Shown piece by piece: positions 24,643 through 33,778 of a stretch of DNA of 34,310 nucleotides. Where the stretch lies: contig CAMDXM010000009.1 in assembly GCA_945878025.1 (NCBI GenBank), positions 1 through 34,310 of the forward strand, written 5' to 3'. The DNA comes from Pseudorhodoplanes sinuspersici. GTDB lineage: Bacteria; Pseudomonadota; Alphaproteobacteria; Rhizobiales; Xanthobacteraceae. The stretch's first letter is position 1, and each line of letters starts with the position of its first letter. The notes under the pieces were generated by a model. The model was not told where the DNA came from and ran no database searches. It saw nothing but the letters and a program-made list of their open reading frames with translations. The translations under genes and the position numbers were made by a program.

Positions 24643-25911
24643 ATGAGCAAGGTCGGCGGCAGCGATTCCAAAAACACGCTCTATTGCTCGTTCTGCGGCA
24701 AGAGCCAGCACGAGGTCCGCAAGCTGATTGCCGGCCCGACCGTTTTCATCTGCGATGAATGCGTCGAACTGTGCATGGACATCATCCGCGAGGAGAACAA
24801 GTCCTCGCTCGTGAAGTCGCGCGACGGCATCCCGACTCCGAAGGAGATTCGCAAGGTTCTCGATGACTATGTCATCGGCCAGGACCACGCCAAGAAGGTG
24901 CTCTCGGTCGCCGTTCACAATCACTACAAGCGGCTTAATCATCAGGCCAAGCATTCCGACGTCGAGCTCGCCAAGTCGAACATCCTGCTGATCGGTCCGA
25001 CCGGTTCCGGCAAGACGCTGCTGGCGCAGACGCTGGCGCGCATTCTCGACGTGCCGTTCACGATGGCGGACGCCACGACGCTGACCGAAGCCGGCTATGT
25101 CGGCGAGGACGTCGAAAACATCATTCTGAAGCTGCTGCAATCGGCCGACTACAATGTCGAGCGGGCGCAGCGCGGCATCGTCTATATCGACGAAATCGAC
25201 AAGATTTCCCGCAAGTCCGACAATCCCTCGATCACCCGCGATGTGTCGGGCGAGGGCGTGCAGCAGGCCTTGCTCAAGATCATGGAAGGCACCATCGCCT
25301 CCGTGCCCCCGCAGGGCGGCCGCAAGCATCCGCAGCAGGTATTCCTGCAGGTCGATACGACGAACTTCCTGTTCGTCTGCGGCGGCGCCTTTGCCGGTCT
25401 CGACAAGATCATCTCCGCGCGCGGCCGCTCGACCTCGATCGGTTTCAGCGCCAAGGTCATCGCGCCCGAGGATCGCCGCACTGGCGAGATTTTCCGCGAG
25501 GTCGAGCCCGAGGATCTTCTCAAATACGGCCTCATCCCAGAATTCGTCGGCCGCCTCCCGGTGGTCGCGACGCTCGAGGATCTCGACGAAACGTCGCTCA
25601 AGAAGATCCTCACCGAGCCGAAGAATGCCCTGGTCAAGCAATACCAGCGGCTGTTCGAGATGGAATCGATCGATCTGACGCTCGCCGAGGAGGCGCTTGG
25701 CGCGATCGCCCGCAAGGCGATCGAGCGCAAGACCGGCGCTCGCGGGCTTCGCTCGATCATGGAAGGCATCCTGCTCGACACCATGTTCGATCTTCCGAGC
25801 CTTGAAGGCGTCGAGGAAGTCGTCATTTCGCGCGAGGTGGTGGAGGGAACTGCCCGTCCGCTCTACATCTACGCCGACCGCGCCAGCGAAACCGGCGCCA
25901 GCAGCGCCTGA
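24643..25911 (+). CDS. clpX: ATP-dependent Clp protease ATP-binding subunit ClpX
   Basis: A 422-residue AAA+ unfoldase that selects substrates and feeds them to ClpP. The N-terminal zinc-binding domain has C15, C18, C37 and C40. Walker A is GPTGSGKT (118-125), Walker B ends in YIDEIDK, and the GYVG pore loop is present, as is the IGF-type ClpP-docking region (near TSIGFSAK). The arginine-finger and sensor segments are intact. In Caulobacter-type alphaproteobacteria ClpXP degrades cell-cycle regulators. Start ATG 24643 gives MSKVGG, the family norm. Confidence 0.97.
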   Translation: MSKVGGSDSKNTLYCSFCGKSQHEVRKLIAGPTVFICDECVELCMDIIREENKSSLVKSRDGIPTPKEIRKVLDDYVIGQDHAKKVLSVAVHNHYKRLNHQAKHSDVELAKSNILLIGPTGSGKTLLAQTLARILDVPFTMADATTLTEAGYVGEDVENIILKLLQSADYNVERAQRGIVYIDEIDKISRKSDNPSITRDVSGEGVQQALLKIMEGTIASVPPQGGRKHPQQVFLQVDTTNFLFVCGGAFAGLDKIISARGRSTSIGFSAKVIAPEDRRTGEIFREVEPEDLLKYGLIPEFVGRLPVVATLEDLDETSLKKILTEPKNALVKQYQRLFEMESIDLTLAEEALGAIARKAIERKTGARGLRSIMEGILLDTMFDLPSLEGVEEVVISREVVEGTARPLYIYADRASETGASSA

Positions 25912-26226
25912 CCCTGATTCTGCGACGCACCGGCGCGAACGGATTCGACACCGGCTTTTTCGGCTATTCGTGGCGTCCACAGGCCGCAATCGCCGATATT
26001 TGTTCGTTTTTATGGACTTACTTGACACTGCGGCACTGCACCGCCACCTAATGGTGGCGAAAAGGTAAGCGTACGAAGGTGTTTCACATCCGGGCGGGGT
26101 CGTACTTAACCCCCTCGCGCGCGGCCCTCAGAAGCCGCGCTCCCGTCCCGGCCCTAAGGCACTTTGCTGAGACAGCGCTCAAAGGCGGGTTTCGGCGAAG
26201 GGGCACAAGAAGAAGGATAACGGGCC
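25912..26226. promoter_or_regulatory. clpX-lon intergenic region with candidate promoter and operator-like palindrome
   Basis: This 315-base gap holds no gene. TTGACA at 26022-26027 is a consensus -35 box; a -10-like CCTAAT lies at 26047-26052 with a long 19-base spacer. CGCCACC (26042-26048) and GGTGGCG (26053-26059) form a perfect inverted repeat around TAAT, directly over the presumed -10 region, where a repressor or activator of lon could bind. Confidence 0.4.
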
Positions 26227-28653
26227 ATGACTGCTCCCAAACCGCGTCCCCCCTTGATCGCCGGCGAGACACGCGCCTATCCGGTGCTGCCGTTGCGCGA
26301 CATCGTGGTGTTTCCGCACATGATCGTGCCGCTCTTTGTCGGGCGCGAAAAGTCGATCAAGGCGCTCGAAGAGGTGATGCGCTCGGATACGTTCATTCTG
26401 CTCGCGACGCAGAAGAATGCGTCCGATGACGATCCGGCGACGGATTCGATTTTCGAGATCGGAACGCTCGCAACCGTCCTGCAATTGCTCAAGCTGCCCG
26501 ACGGCACCGTGAAGGTGCTGGTCGAAGGCGTGCAGCGCGCCAAGGCTTTGCGCTACACCGATCGCAGCGAATATTTCGAAGCAGACGCGATCGTGCTCGA
26601 CGACGCTCTGGGCGAGCGCGTTGAAGCCGAAGCGCTGGCGCGTTCGGTCGTGACCGAATTCGAAAGCTATGTGAAGCTCAACAAGAAGGTGTCGCCGGAA
26701 GTCGTCGGCGTGGTCCAGCAGATCGAGGACTATGCCAAGCTCGCCGACACGGTCGCGTCGCATCTCGCGGTGAAGATCGCGGAAAAGCAGGCGGTCCTCG
26801 AGACGCCGAGCGTTCCCGAACGGCTTGAGAAGGTTCTCGGCCTGATGGAGAGCGAAATCTCCGTTCTGCAGGTCGAGAAGCGCATTCGGACGCGCGTCAA
26901 GCGCCAGATGGAGAAGACGCAGCGCGAATATTACCTCAACGAGCAGATGAAGGCGATCCAGAAGGAGCTTGGCGACGAGGAGGGCAAGGACGAACTTGCC
27001 GAACTCGAAGACAAGATCAAGAAGACCAAGCTCTCCAAGGAAGCGCGCGAGAAGGCGACGCACGAGCTCAAGAAGCTGCGGCAGATGTCACCGATGTCCG
27101 CCGAGGCGACGGTCGTGCGCAACTATCTCGATTGGCTGCTCTCGATTCCCTGGAACAAGAAGTCCAAGGTCAGGAAGGACCTGAAGCTCGCTCAGGACGT
27201 GCTCGACGGCGATCATTTTGGCCTCGAGAAGGTCAAGGAGCGCATCGTCGAATATCTCGCCGTGCAGCAGCGCACCAACAAGCTGACCGGCCCGATCCTG
27301 TGCCTGGTCGGACCTCCCGGCGTCGGCAAGACCTCGCTCGGCAAGTCGATCGCCAAGGCGACTGGCCGTGAGTTCGTGCGCGTGTCGCTGGGCGGCGTGC
27401 GCGACGAAGCGGAGATCCGTGGACATCGGCGGACCTATATCGGTTCGATGCCTGGCAAGATCATCCAGTCGATGCGCAAGGCGAAGACGTCGAATCCGCT
27501 CTTCCTGCTCGACGAGATCGACAAGATGGGCGCGGATTTCCGTGGCGATCCGTCGTCGGCTTTGCTCGAGGTTCTCGATCCCGAGCAGAATCACACCTTC
27601 AGCGATCACTATCTCGAGGTCGATTACGATCTCTCCAACGTCATGTTCGTGACGACGGCGAATACGCTCAACATCCCGCCGCCGCTCATGGACCGCATGG
27701 AGATCATCCGCATCGCCGGCTATACCGAGGACGAGAAGGTCGAAATAGCGCGCAAGCACTTGATTCCAGCCGCTATTTCCAAGCATGGCCTGTCCTCCAA
27801 GGAATGGGCGATCGATGACGAGGCGTTGCAGACCGTGATCCGGCGCTACACCCGCGAGGCGGGCGTGCGCAATCTTGAGCGTGAGCTGTCGACCCTGATC
27901 CGCAAGGCGGTGAAGGATCTCGTCATCACGAAGAAGAAGTCGGTGAAGGTCGCCGCCAAGGATCTTGGCGACTATCTCGGCGTGCCGAAATACCGCTATG
28001 GCGAAGTCGAGGACGTCGATCAGATCGGCGTCGTCACCGGCCTCGCCTGGACCGATGTCGGCGGCGAATTGCTGACCATCGAAGCCGCGATGATGCCCGG
28101 CAAGGGCAAGATGACCGTCACCGGCAATCTTCGCGACGTGATGAAGGAATCGATCTCGGCGGCCGCGTCCTATGTGCGCTCGCGGGCGATCGCATTCGGC
28201 ATCGAACCGCCGCTCTTCGACCGGCGCGACATCCACGTGCACGTGCCGGAAGGCGCGACGCCCAAGGACGGACCGTCGGCCGGCGTCGCCATGGTCACGG
28301 CCATCGTGTCGGTGATGAGCGGGATTTCGGTCCGCCGTGACGTCGCGATGACCGGCGAGATCACCTTGCGTGGCCGCGTTCTGCCGATCGGGGGCTTGAA
28401 GGAAAAGCTGCTCGCGGCGCTTCGCGGCGGCATCAAGACCGTGCTGATCCCGGAGGAGAACGCCAAGGATCTTGTGGAGATTCCGGACAGCGTGAAAAGC
28501 GGGATGGAGATCATCCCGGTGTCCCGCATGGACGAGGTTCTGACGCATGCGCTGACGCGAACGCCTGAACCGATCCAGTGGGAGGAACCGCGGCCCGCCA
28601 AGGCGGCGGAGCCTCCGGTCGACGAGGAACCCTCAGGTTTGACCGCGCATTAA
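26227..28653 (+). CDS. lon: ATP-dependent Lon protease
   Basis: An 808-residue AAA+ serine protease of the LonA type that degrades misfolded and regulatory proteins. The N-terminal LON substrate domain starts at [13 protein letters not shown] (about residues 18-30), and a coiled-coil linker follows. The ATPase has GPPGVGKT (362-369) and [10 protein letters not shown]. The peptidase Ser-Lys dyad is S684 in KDGPSAGV and K727 in GLKEKLL, 43 residues apart as in E. coli Lon. An AAGGA element precedes the ATG. It is followed by a terminator. Confidence 0.97.
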   Translation: MTAPKPRPPLIAGETRAYPVLPLRDIVVFPHMIVPLFVGREKSIKALEEVMRSDTFILLATQKNASDDDPATDSIFEIGTLATVLQLLKLPDGTVKVLVEGVQRAKALRYTDRSEYFEADAIVLDDALGERVEAEALARSVVTEFESYVKLNKKVSPEVVGVVQQIEDYAKLADTVASHLAVKIAEKQAVLETPSVPERLEKVLGLMESEISVLQVEKRIRTRVKRQMEKTQREYYLNEQMKAIQKELGDEEGKDELAELEDKIKKTKLSKEAREKATHELKKLRQMSPMSAEATVVRNYLDWLLSIPWNKKSKVRKDLKLAQDVLDGDHFGLEKVKERIVEYLAVQQRTNKLTGPILCLVGPPGVGKTSLGKSIAKATGREFVRVSLGGVRDEAEIRGHRRTYIGSMPGKIIQSMRKAKTSNPLFLLDEIDKMGADFRGDPSSALLEVLDPEQNHTFSDHYLEVDYDLSNVMFVTTANTLNIPPPLMDRMEIIRIAGYTEDEKVEIARKHLIPAAISKHGLSSKEWAIDDEALQTVIRRYTREAGVRNLERELSTLIRKAVKDLVITKKKSVKVAAKDLGDYLGVPKYRYGEVEDVDQIGVVTGLAWTDVGGELLTIEAAMMPGKGKMTVTGNLRDVMKESISAAASYVRSRAIAFGIEPPLFDRRDIHVHVPEGATPKDGPSAGVAMVTAIVSVMSGISVRRDVAMTGEITLRGRVLPIGGLKEKLLAALRGGIKTVLIPEENAKDLVEIPDSVKSGMEIIPVSRMDEVLTHALTRTPEPIQWEEPRPAKAAEPPVDEEPSGLTAH

Positions 28654-28678
28654 GCGGCTTTAAGTTCTCGAACGAATG

Positions 28679-28709
28679 ACGGCGGCGCTTCGGCGCCGTC
28701 GTTTGTTTT
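28679..28709 (+). terminator. Rho-independent terminator of lon
   Basis: ACGGCGGCGC (28679-28688) pairs with GCGCCGTCGT (28693-28702) around a TTCG tetraloop, with one G-T pair, and is followed by TTGTTTTA. It starts 25 bases after the lon stop. Confidence 0.85.
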
Positions 28710-28845
28710 ACGGCCAATGTTTAAGCCTTGCGCTTGCCGGTCCCGCGGTCGGGCGATATGAGAGCGCCAGGGCATGATGCTCTAATCTGAAGAATCGGCC
28801 GCGTTATGTTTTTGGGCCGGGCCGGCTCATAGTCATCGTGAACAG

Positions 28846-28921
28846 GGGCGGTTAGCTCAGCTGGTAGAGCGCCTGCTTTACACGCAGGATGTCGGCGGTT
28901 CGATCCCGTCACCGCCCACCA
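28846..28921 (+). tRNA. tRNA-Val (anticodon UAC)
   Basis: A 76-base gene with acceptor GGGCGGT/ACCGCCC, D-arm TAGCTCAGCTGGTAGAGC, T-loop GGTTCGATCC and encoded CCA. The anticodon TAC is at 28879-28881 in the loop closed by CCTGC/GCAGG. Confidence 0.97.
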
Positions 28922-29103
28922 ATCTTCGCTGCGAAGCAGCGGAGATTATCCCGCCGAAGCTTGAGCGAAGGCGGACGATGCAAACTGGTTCGCAGCTTCG
29001 ATCGGCAAGCCGGTAAAGTAGAACGCGAAGCGGCGAAGGCCGTCTCGTCGAAGCCCGCAGGGCGAAGACGGACGATATCAAACGTCACAAGACAAAAGAA
29101 AAC
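28922..29103. other. tRNA-Val trailer with small stem-loops, no gene seen
   Basis: The sequence after tRNA-Val contains short imperfect stems built on GAAGC and GCGAAG words, such as CCGCC...GGCGG near 28952-28975 and CCGTCT...AGACGG near 29040-29073. This is typical of degenerate tRNA-flanking repeats. No protein-like ORF with a ribosome-binding site was found. Confidence 0.35.
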
Positions 29104-29124
29104 GCGCCGGCTCATCGCCGGCGC
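29104..29124 (-). terminator. Terminator of the HU gene
   Basis: GCGCCGGC (29104-29111) and GCCGGCGC (29117-29124) are perfect arms with a 5-base loop. On the minus strand the stem is followed by GTTTTCTTTTG, a T-rich tail. It lies about 45 bases past the HU stop. Confidence 0.8.
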
Positions 29125-29167
29125 ATCTTTTCGCAATGACAAGATTCCGTCCGGAACGGCCGTGAGG

Positions 29168-29482
29168 TTACACGGCCTCCTTAAGCTCTTTGGCGGCGCG
29201 GAAAGCGACCTTCTTGGACGCCTTGATCTGGATCGCTTCGCCGGTTGCCGGGTTGCGTCCCATCCGAGCCGCGCGTTTGCGAACCTGCAAAATTCCGAGA
29301 CCGCCGATACGAATACGGTCGCCCTTCTTCAAATGCCTGGTGATCGCGGTCACGAGATCGCCCAACACCGCTTCGCTCTGCTTCTTCGAGAGCTGGTGAC
29401 CCTCCGCAAGCTGAGCGGCGAGATGCTTCAGCGTGACGGTGGGTGTCACCGGCTTTTTGTCAGCCACGGGCTTGTCAGCCAT
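29168..29482 (-). CDS. HU family DNA-binding protein
   Basis: A 104-residue nucleoid protein. The HU/IHF fold spans about residues 15-104: a helical part with KKQSEAVLGDLVTAI, then the GDRIRIGGLGILQVRKRAAR strand pair, the arm tip RNPATGE (Pro that intercalates DNA) and the final KKVAFRAAKELKEAV. An N-terminal extension of about 14 residues rich in Lys, Pro and Asp distinguishes it from the shortest HU. AAGGAGG lies eight bases before the ATG, which fixes the start. HU next to clpX-lon is the usual order. HU versus IHF-like subtype is not resolved here. Confidence 0.93.
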   Translation of the reverse strand: MADKPVADKKPVTPTVTLKHLAAQLAEGHQLSKKQSEAVLGDLVTAITRHLKKGDRIRIGGLGILQVRKRAARMGRNPATGEAIQIKASKKVAFRAAKELKEAV

Positions 29483-29524
29483 GGGATGGCCCTCCTTTTC
29501 CTCAAGCAGCCTGCTAGAAACATC

Positions 29525-29554
29525 GATAAATGGCTGATTAGACGATTCGGGCAA
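29525..29554 (-). promoter_or_regulatory. Possible promoter of the HU gene
   Basis: On the minus strand TTGCCC (29554-29549) and TTTATC (29530-29525) are separated by 18 bases. The implied start of transcription is about 35 bases before the HU ATG. Confidence 0.35.
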
Positions 29555-29635
29555 GTGCCGAAACGCATTGTTTGCCCCGATCACAGGGCATTTTTGCGGC
29601 TTCTGGAGGGGCTGCTTCGCGCGTTTGCGCGCTCC

Positions 29636-29664
29636 TTGACTTGGCCTTGGGGGGCCTTTAAGTC
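29636..29664 (+). promoter_or_regulatory. Promoter of tRNA-Asp
   Basis: TTGACT (29636-29641) and TAAGTC (29659-29664) with 17-base spacing, about 20 bases upstream of the tRNA-Asp 5' end. Confidence 0.55.
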
Positions 29665-29684
29665 CGCACCATTCCCTTCAAAAA

Positions 29685-29761
<77 letters not shown>

Positions 29762-29783
29762 GCCGGCGGTTTTCCGCGCCGGC
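29762..29783 (+). terminator. Possible terminator of tRNA-Asp
   Basis: GCCGGCG (29762-29768) pairs with CGCCGGC (29777-29783). It follows the tRNA directly, but only a short T run comes after, so it may instead be a processing stem. Confidence 0.3.
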
Positions 29784-29827
29784 CGGCGTTCAAGATCATG
29801 AAAATAATCGGAAAAACTCAGGCCCGG

Positions 29828-30214
29828 TCAGCCACGCCGTTCGGCCGTCCAATGTCCGGAACATTCGCCGCGGGCTGACTTCCACTTGCCCCCGCCGCCC
29901 GTGCGAGTGAGCCGGCCGGTTCCGTCGGCGCGCTTGTCGCCACGGCTGACAAAGACCTTCACAGCCCCGCCGCCGCCGACCTGTCCGCCAATATTGAACG
30001 AACTATTGGAGGGATCGGTATGTCTGACTTTGCCGCGCGCAATCCGCACCGGATAGCGGTAGGCGCGGTCGCAGGCGCCCTTGTCCGTAATCACAAGAAC
30101 GCTCCAGATGCCCTCATAGCCTGAACTCTGCGCACGCGCGCCGGACGCCGAAACGCCCGCGAGCGCCGCAATTGCGACAATTACAAACAGAATCCGCCGT
30201 GTGATCATGTTCAT
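29828..30214 (-). CDS. Secreted protein of unknown function
   Basis: A 128-residue product with a Sec signal peptide (ITRRILFVIVAIAALAGVSASGARA, cleavage before QSSGY). The mature part is strand-rich, with a YEGIWSVLVITDKGACDRAYRYPVRI opening (split over residues 32-57), Gly-rich middle, and CSGHWTAERR at the end; two Cys could pair. GGAGG precedes ATG 30214; ATG 30208 is an alternative. I associate this WSV...GxCDxxYRY...CSGxW pattern with small secreted proteins of Bradyrhizobium-like bacteria but know no function. Confidence 0.75.
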   Translation of the reverse strand: MNMITRRILFVIVAIAALAGVSASGARAQSSGYEGIWSVLVITDKGACDRAYRYPVRIARGKVRHTDPSNSSFNIGGQVGGGGAVKVFVSRGDKRADGTGRLTRTGGGGKWKSARGECSGHWTAERRG

Positions 30215-30278
30215 TGCCCCTCCCGACAGAACCATATTTTCTCGAACCGCTATTGGTCGGTCCGGTCAGCCCCTTGGT

Positions 30279-31523
30279 TCATTGCTGGAATGCTAGCCCA
30301 GTTTTGGCTTGCTCGGAACCAAAGTTGAAAAGTGCTTTCATATAATCGGGGTCGAACGGGCCGCGGCTCGGCGCGCTGAATTTCGAATCGATGGTGGATA
30401 GGTGAAATCCGACGCCGCTGCGCTTTGCGATGGCGCGGGCCTGATCGATCATGGTGCGGGTCAGCGTCTTGACGCCGACCGAAACCCCGCGGCCGAGAAT
30501 TGAAATCGTATCGCGCTCGGTCGGCTGAAAATCCGGCGTCAGTCTCGTATTGACGATGATGTAGAGGTCGGTCGCCGGCAGGCGAAAGCCGCTGTCGCTC
30601 GCCATCAGCGATTCGGGCGCGACAAAAAACTGATTATTGAGGCCGCCATCGGCATGCATTTCCTGGAATTTATGGCCGGCCGCCTCGACGTCGATCAGCA
30701 CCGGCGGGAAGGCTCCGGGGATGCTGGTGGCGGCGAGAAGGATATCCCGAAACAGCTTGAGCGCCTTGTCGCCGCCCTTGGCGGCGATCGCGCCCATATT
30801 CCAGGCGACCGGACGTTCCGCATCGAGATTGGTCGTCATGATCAGGAGACGGCGGCCGCGTCGGTGTTCGGCGGCAATATCGTTGAGAAGCTCGGGTGTG
30901 ACGCGTTTGGCGATCAAATCCCTGAGCGGCCAGGTGTCGAAAAAGCTCTCGCCCCTGCCGCCCAGTTCGAAAATGTCCGCGGCGGTGATGGTTGTATAGG
31001 CGTCGCGCAGGCGATCGTCGTATTTGGCGCCCAGAAACACGAACGGCGCCATCAGGCCGCCGGTGCTGACGCCCGTCACCACCGCAAAATCGGGACGTTT
31101 CCCGGATTCGGTCATACCGTTGATGACGCCCGCACCGAAGGCGCCGTCGGCGCCGCCGCTGGACAGGGCGAGCCACGGGCCGGGAGCCGGGGGGAGCGCG
31201 CGTTCGAAATCCGCGGCGGAGTCGGCAAAGAAGCGCGCATCGGGAATACCGGGAATGGCCGCAATATCTTGCTCGGCCAATGTGAAGCTTTCGCGCGGGG
31301 GCGGGCCGGCCCGTTTCTTCTGGCTATCCGCGGGCGCCTGTTTGACGGCGGCCGGTTTCTTCTGGCTCGAAAGATCCGTATCCCGCATCGCTCCCGCGGC
31401 GGGCAACGGAAGGACGCTGCAACAAAACAAAAGCATGGCCGCAGCCATGCGAACGCCCGATCCGGCAGACAAGGTCATGAGTGGAATCTGGTACAGGTCG
31501 ACGCAGATGGCAATTCGGCTCAT
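30279..31523 (-). CDS. Patatin-like phospholipase family protein
   Basis: A 414-residue probable lipid acyl hydrolase. After an N-terminal hydrophobic segment (about residues 24-45, signal or anchor) and a Lys/Pro-rich linker, the patatin domain has the oxyanion loop SSGGADGAFGAG (121-132), the nucleophile S153 in GVSTG and the dyad Asp D292 in ADGG. The substrate is unknown; export to the periplasm or membrane is likely. ATG 31523 has GGTGGAG seven bases upstream; ATG 31478 is a shorter option that would place the hydrophobic segment nearer the start. It stands alone, divergent from nuo. Confidence 0.88.
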   Translation of the reverse strand: MSRIAICVDLYQIPLMTLSAGSGVRMAAAMLLFCCSVLPLPAAGAMRDTDLSSQKKPAAVKQAPADSQKKRAGPPPRESFTLAEQDIAAIPGIPDARFFADSAADFERALPPAPGPWLALSSGGADGAFGAGVINGMTESGKRPDFAVVTGVSTGGLMAPFVFLGAKYDDRLRDAYTTITAADIFELGGRGESFFDTWPLRDLIAKRVTPELLNDIAAEHRRGRRLLIMTTNLDAERPVAWNMGAIAAKGGDKALKLFRDILLAATSIPGAFPPVLIDVEAAGHKFQEMHADGGLNNQFFVAPESLMASDSGFRLPATDLYIIVNTRLTPDFQPTERDTISILGRGVSVGVKTLTRTMIDQARAIAKRSGVGFHLSTIDSKFSAPSRGPFDPDYMKALFNFGSEQAKTGLAFQQ

Positions 31524-31781
31524 CGCATTGCTCCACCGATTCTATGACCGGCAATTGACAGAGCCGGGAGCCGAACCTGGAGCGACTTGAAATCGTCTCA
31601 TAACCTATTGGGCCGCTTGCCACTCTTTATGCACTGCGGTAAGGGTCGCCGGTTCCCGTTGCGTCGCCATTTCGCACCGATTTAGAGGCAAATTCGTGCT
31701 GGCGCCGTCCGGCTTGGCCGCCGGTGATGGATGGGAATTCTGCCGCGTGGGAGGAGCCTGCTCGCGCAATCGAGGATACCG

Positions 31782-32147
31782 ATGAGCGAGCTGTTACAGG
31801 ATTATCTTCCGCTCGCCGTGTTCATCGCCGTGGCCTTGGGGCTCGGCCTGGCGCTGCTGATCGCGCCGTTCATCGTCGCTTACAGTAATCCCGATCCGGA
31901 AAAGCTCTCGGCTTACGAATGCGGATTCAATGCATTCGACGACGCTCGCATGAAATTCGACGTGCGCTTCTATCTCGTCGCGATCCTGTTCATCATCTTC
32001 GATCTCGAAGTGGCGTTCCTGTTCCCCTGGGCGGTGGCGTTCGGGGAACTCGGCCTGTTCGGCTATTGGTCGATGATGGTGTTCCTTGCGGTGCTCACGA
32101 TCGGGTTTATCTATGAGTGGAAAAAAGGAGCGCTGGAATGGGACTGA
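31782..32147 (+). CDS. nuoA: NADH-quinone oxidoreductase subunit A
   Basis: A 121-residue membrane subunit of complex I, which couples NADH oxidation to proton pumping. Three TM segments are seen (about 9-30, 62-85, 90-112). The conserved loop [32 protein letters not shown] lies at about 46-77 and includes the Cys that marks this subunit. The start MSELLQDYL has GAGG six bases upstream. It opens the operon and overlaps nuoB by 10 bases. Confidence 0.96.
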   Translation: MSELLQDYLPLAVFIAVALGLGLALLIAPFIVAYSNPDPEKLSAYECGFNAFDDARMKFDVRFYLVAILFIIFDLEVAFLFPWAVAFGELGLFGYWSMMVFLAVLTIGFIYEWKKGALEWD

Positions 32148-32719
32148 CACCCGCGCGCTCCGCGGCAGTCGCCCCCGCCGCGAGAGGAATACTCGATCCG
32201 AATACCGGCAAGCCGGTCGGTGCGAGCGATCCGTTTTACATGGGCCTGAACGCCGAGCTCGCGGATAAGGGCTTTCTGATCACCACAGCCGACGATCTTA
32301 TCACCTGGGCGCGCACCGGCTCGCTGATGTGGATGACCTTCGGTCTGGCTTGCTGCGCGGTCGAGATGATCCAGGTTTCGATGCCGCGCTACGACGTCGA
32401 GCGCTTCGGTTTCGCGCCGCGCGCGTCGCCCCGCCAATCGGACGTGATGATCGTCGCGGGAACGCTGACCAACAAAATGGCGCCGGCCTTGCGCAAGGTC
32501 TACGACCAGATGCCGGAGCCGCGCTACGTCATCTCGATGGGAAGCTGCGCCAATGGCGGCGGCTATTACCACTATTCCTATTCGGTGGTGCGCGGCTGCG
32601 ACCGTATCGTCCCGGTGGATATCTATGTGCCGGGCTGCCCGCCGACGGCGGAAGCGTTGCTCTACGGCGTCTTGCTGCTGCAGAAAAAAATCCGGCGGAT
32701 CGGAACGATCGAGCGATAA
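32138..32719 (+). CDS. nuoB: NADH-quinone oxidoreductase subunit B
   Basis: A 193-residue peripheral-arm subunit that holds iron-sulfur cluster N2, the last electron carrier before quinone. Ligand Cys are seen in [20 protein letters not shown] and [15 protein letters not shown]. The N-terminal 30 residues are a loose alphaproteobacterial extension. AAGGAG lies seven bases before the ATG at 32138, inside the end of nuoA. nuoC follows after 8 bases. Confidence 0.96.
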   Translation: MGLTPARSAAVAPAARGILDPNTGKPVGASDPFYMGLNAELADKGFLITTADDLITWARTGSLMWMTFGLACCAVEMIQVSMPRYDVERFGFAPRASPRQSDVMIVAGTLTNKMAPALRKVYDQMPEPRYVISMGSCANGGGYYHYSYSVVRGCDRIVPVDIYVPGCPPTAEALLYGVLLLQKKIRRIGTIER

Positions 32720-32727
32720 GACGGATC

Positions 32728-33336
32728 ATGGACGCAACACTCGACAAGCTCGGTCAAGCCATCGCGATGGCGCTCAAGGGCGCCGTCTCTGGCTACAGCG
32801 TCGCCTTCGGCGAATTGACGTTGCAGGCGAACGCGGCCGACATCGTCAAGGTCGCAACCTTCCTGCGCGATGACCCGCGCTGCCAGTTCGCAAGCTTCAT
32901 CGACGCGACCGCGGTCGATTGGCCGGCGCGGGAGAAGCGCTTCGACGTCGTTTATCATTTGCTTTCGCCGGTGAGGAATTGCCGCATCAGGATCAAGATC
33001 GAAGCCGACGAGATAACGCCGGTCGCCTCGATCATCGGCGTCTATCCGGGCGCGGACTGGTTCGAGCGGGAAACCTACGATCTCTACGGGATCCTGTTCA
33101 CCGGGCATCCGGATATGCGCCGGCTGCTGACCGATTACGGTTTCGAGGGCCATCCGCTGCGCAAGGATTTCCCGCTCACCGGCTTTGTCGAGGTGCGCTA
33201 CGACGACGAGCAGAAGCGCGTGGTCTATGAGCCGGTGCGGCTCAATCAGGAATTCCGCAATTTCGATTTTCTCTCGCCGTGGGAAGGTGCCGATTATCCG
33301 CTGCCGGGCGATGAGAAAGCGGGCAAGGGTTCGTGA
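32728..33336 (+). CDS. nuoC: NADH-quinone oxidoreductase subunit C
   Basis: A 202-residue peripheral-arm subunit (30 kDa type). The signature [38 protein letters not shown] is at about residues 112-149, and [13 protein letters not shown] earlier. It is a separate gene, not fused to nuoD. Start ATG 32728 (MDATLDKL) has only a weak AAGACGGA upstream, so coupling to nuoB is likely. Its TGA overlaps the next start as TGATG, but the next gene is a thioesterase rather than nuoD. Confidence 0.95.
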   Translation: MDATLDKLGQAIAMALKGAVSGYSVAFGELTLQANAADIVKVATFLRDDPRCQFASFIDATAVDWPAREKRFDVVYHLLSPVRNCRIRIKIEADEITPVASIIGVYPGADWFERETYDLYGILFTGHPDMRRLLTDYGFEGHPLRKDFPLTGFVEVRYDDEQKRVVYEPVRLNQEFRNFDFLSPWEGADYPLPGDEKAGKGS

Positions 33337-33770
33337 TGAAAAGCACGTTGAAGCCCGGCCTCACGCATCGCCTGACATTCACGGTCGGCGACCGGCATAC
33401 CGTTCCGGGCCTCTATCCGGAATCGCCGATGTTCCAGGCGATGCCGAAAGTGTTCGCCACCGGCTACATGGTCGGTCTGTTCGAATGGTGCTGCACGGAA
33501 TTGCTCAACAAGCATCTCGATCCGGGCGAGGGCAGCCTTGGCGTGCATGTGAATTTCAGTCACCTCGCGGCCACCCCGCCCGGATTGACGATCGCGGTCG
33601 ATTGCGAATGCGTCGCCGTGGACGGCAAGACCGTGCATTTCAAGGTGCGCGGCCATGACGGCGTCGATCTGATCGGCGAGGGCGAGCATGAGCGCGCGGT
33701 TGTGAATTACGAACGGTTCAATGAGCGCGTCGCCGAAAAGGCGAAAGCGGCGCTCGGCGTAACGGCATAG
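33336..33770 (+). CDS. FlK-like hotdog thioesterase embedded in the nuo operon
   Basis: A 144-residue cytoplasmic protein of the thioesterase group that includes fluoroacetyl-CoA thioesterase Fl[15 protein letters not shown] gives T42 and E50, and [12 protein letters not shown] gives H76: as I recall the FlK catalytic residues are Thr42, Glu50 and His76, so residues and spacing agree. Substrate specificity cannot be read from this; many relatives act on ordinary short acyl-CoAs. The ATG overlaps the nuoC stop (TGATG) and nuoD starts 8 bases after its stop, so it is transcribed and probably translated with complex I. A link between acyl-CoA hydrolysis and respiration is inference only. Confidence 0.85.
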   Translation: MKSTLKPGLTHRLTFTVGDRHTVPGLYPESPMFQAMPKVFATGYMVGLFEWCCTELLNKHLDPGEGSLGVHVNFSHLAATPPGLTIAVDCECVAVDGKTVHFKVRGHDGVDLIGEGEHERAVVNYERFNERVAEKAKAALGVTA

Positions 33771-33778
33771 AGACGGTC

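Noticed and set aside
27088-28548. Long minus-strand open frame opposite lon
   Set aside because: Antisense shadow of lon; His/Asp/Arg-rich low-complexity translation with no start signal.
32329-32727. In-frame extension of nuoC to 335 residues
   Set aside because: It would overlap most of nuoB; the extension is Arg/Gly-rich shadow sequence, and nuoC's normal N-terminus begins at 32728.
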